A stretch of DNA of 5,992 nucleotides, from positions 1-5,992 of the forward strand of contig JBPOHD010000136.1 in the NCBI GenBank assembly GCA_052035955.1. Reading direction: 5' to 3'. The DNA comes from JAEUNJ01 sp052035955. Its GTDB lineage: Bacteria > Pseudomonadota > Gammaproteobacteria > Burkholderiales > Rhodocyclaceae. Numbering within the stretch: position 1 is the stretch's first letter; each line of letters opens with the position of its first letter. The notes beneath the pieces were generated by a model, which saw nothing but the letters and a program-made list of their open reading frames with translations, was not told the origin of the DNA and searched no databases. Shown here piece after piece: positions 5,425-5,992 of the stretch. The position numbers and the translations under genes were made by a program.

Positions 5425-5992
5425 TTGCCCCAACTCCTGACCCTCTCCCGCGCCGCCCACCTGATCGGCGTTTCCCGCGGCACCCTGCAGAAGCGCATCG
5501 GCGCCGGCGAACTGCCCTCCTTCGACGGCATGGTGTCCACCGCCGACCTGCTGAACCTCTACCCGGACCTGCGGCTGGAGGACAGCGGCGCCTTCGAGCA
5601 GGTCGCGGACATCAAGGAACAGGCTTTCGCCCGGCGCGTCCGGGAGCGCATGCTGCCCTCCCAGGAAGTCCTCGCCCAGCGCCTGTTCGACCAGGGGCAG
5701 GAAGTGGCGGACCTGCGCCGCCACCTGGCCCGCTACCACGACCTGGTTTCCGGCTTGCAGGCGCGCATCGCGGACCTGCGCGCGGCGATGCCCTCGACCG
5801 TGCTGTCCGAGCTGGAGCGGACGCTCGAAGACGGCCTGGCGGCGGTCCTCGGCAGCGAGGAGCGGCCGGATCCCCTGGTCGCCCTGGATGCTATGCTCAG
5901 GGTCATGGCGGCCCACGTGAGCGTCCGGCCCTCGGGCCACGAATTCTTCGTCGAGGGTGCGGAAACCGTCCTCAAGGGCGCGCTGCGCGCCG
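5425..5992 (+). CDS. Helix-turn-helix / 2Fe-2S ferredoxin-domain fusion (3' end beyond window)
   Basis: 189 codons are visible and open to the edge. Residues 4-48 form an AlpA/MerR-like helix-turn-helix: LTLSRAAHLIGVSRGTLQKR (5-24), then GELPSFDGM (28-36) and a short helix ADLLNLYP. Residues about 52-140 are strongly helical and charged (ADLRRHLARYHDLV, LQARIADLRAAM), probably a coiled-coil linker. From 165 the sequence VSVRPSGHEFFVEGAETVLK resembles the first strands of plant-type ferredoxin domains, just before the CxxxxCxxC cluster loop, which would fall past the window. Many proteins of this type continue into an FAD/NAD reductase domain; that is not seen here. TTG at 5425 is chosen because it is the only start codon after the in-frame stop at 5365 that leaves the HTH whole; there is no Shine-Dalgarno sequence. 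Divergent from the SulP gene. Ferredoxin assignment is moderate, HTH good. Confidence 0.75.
   Translation, partial: MPQLLTLSRAAHLIGVSRGTLQKRIGAGELPSFDGMVSTADLLNLYPDLRLEDSGAFEQVADIKEQAFARRVRERMLPSQEVLAQRLFDQGQEVADLRRHLARYHDLVSGLQARIADLRAAMPSTVLSELERTLEDGLAAVLGSEERPDPLVALDAMLRVMAAHVSVRPSGHEFFVEGAETVLKGALRA

Noticed and set aside
5413..5940. A 175-codon minus-strand open frame at the right end
   Set aside because: It is the antisense of the HTH/ferredoxin gene; the plus frame has an HTH and ferredoxin-like strands, the minus frame only Gln/Gly/Val-rich sequence.

Overview
The window is uniformly GC-rich coding DNA with little intergenic space. Its proteins look like those of a high-GC betaproteobacterium, possibly Rhodocyclales (Azoarcus/Thauera-like). 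That placement rests on composition and protein style only. I see no rRNA, tRNA, CRISPR array, transposase or integrase.

Layout: (i) 1-2108, minus strand, a tight operon read right to left: chromate exporter chrA, a stand-alone ChrB C-terminal-domain protein, then an LsrG-like ABM-fold protein cut by the window edge. (ii) 2109-2326, a divergent control region with a candidate dyad near chrA, a possible 39-codon leader ORF and a 12-bp inverted repeat just before the next gene. (iii) 2327-3544, plus strand, a major facilitator superfamily (MFS) transporter. (iv) 3513-5264, minus strand, a SulP-type anion permease with a STAS domain and a cysteine-bearing tail; its 3' end overlaps the MFS gene by 32 bp. 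(v) 5265-5424, an AT-rich divergent promoter region with a near-perfect -10 box, a palindrome, a leader hairpin and a 13-bp direct repeat. (vi) 5425 to the right edge, plus strand, a TTG-started gene whose product joins an N-terminal helix-turn-helix, a helical linker and the beginning of what reads as a plant-type 2Fe-2S ferredoxin domain. This last gene is incomplete.

Functionally, the left part is an oxyanion (chromate) resistance module. Chromate normally enters cells through sulfate permeases and leaves through ChrA, so a SulP gene next to chrA places a possible entry route beside the exit route. The accessory proteins (ChrB C-domain, ABM protein, MFS exporter) may deal with chromate or the oxidative by-products of its reduction. 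The most unusual gene is the HTH/ferredoxin fusion diverging from the SulP gene, which could be a redox-linked regulator or a targeted electron carrier; its cofactor-binding half lies outside the window.
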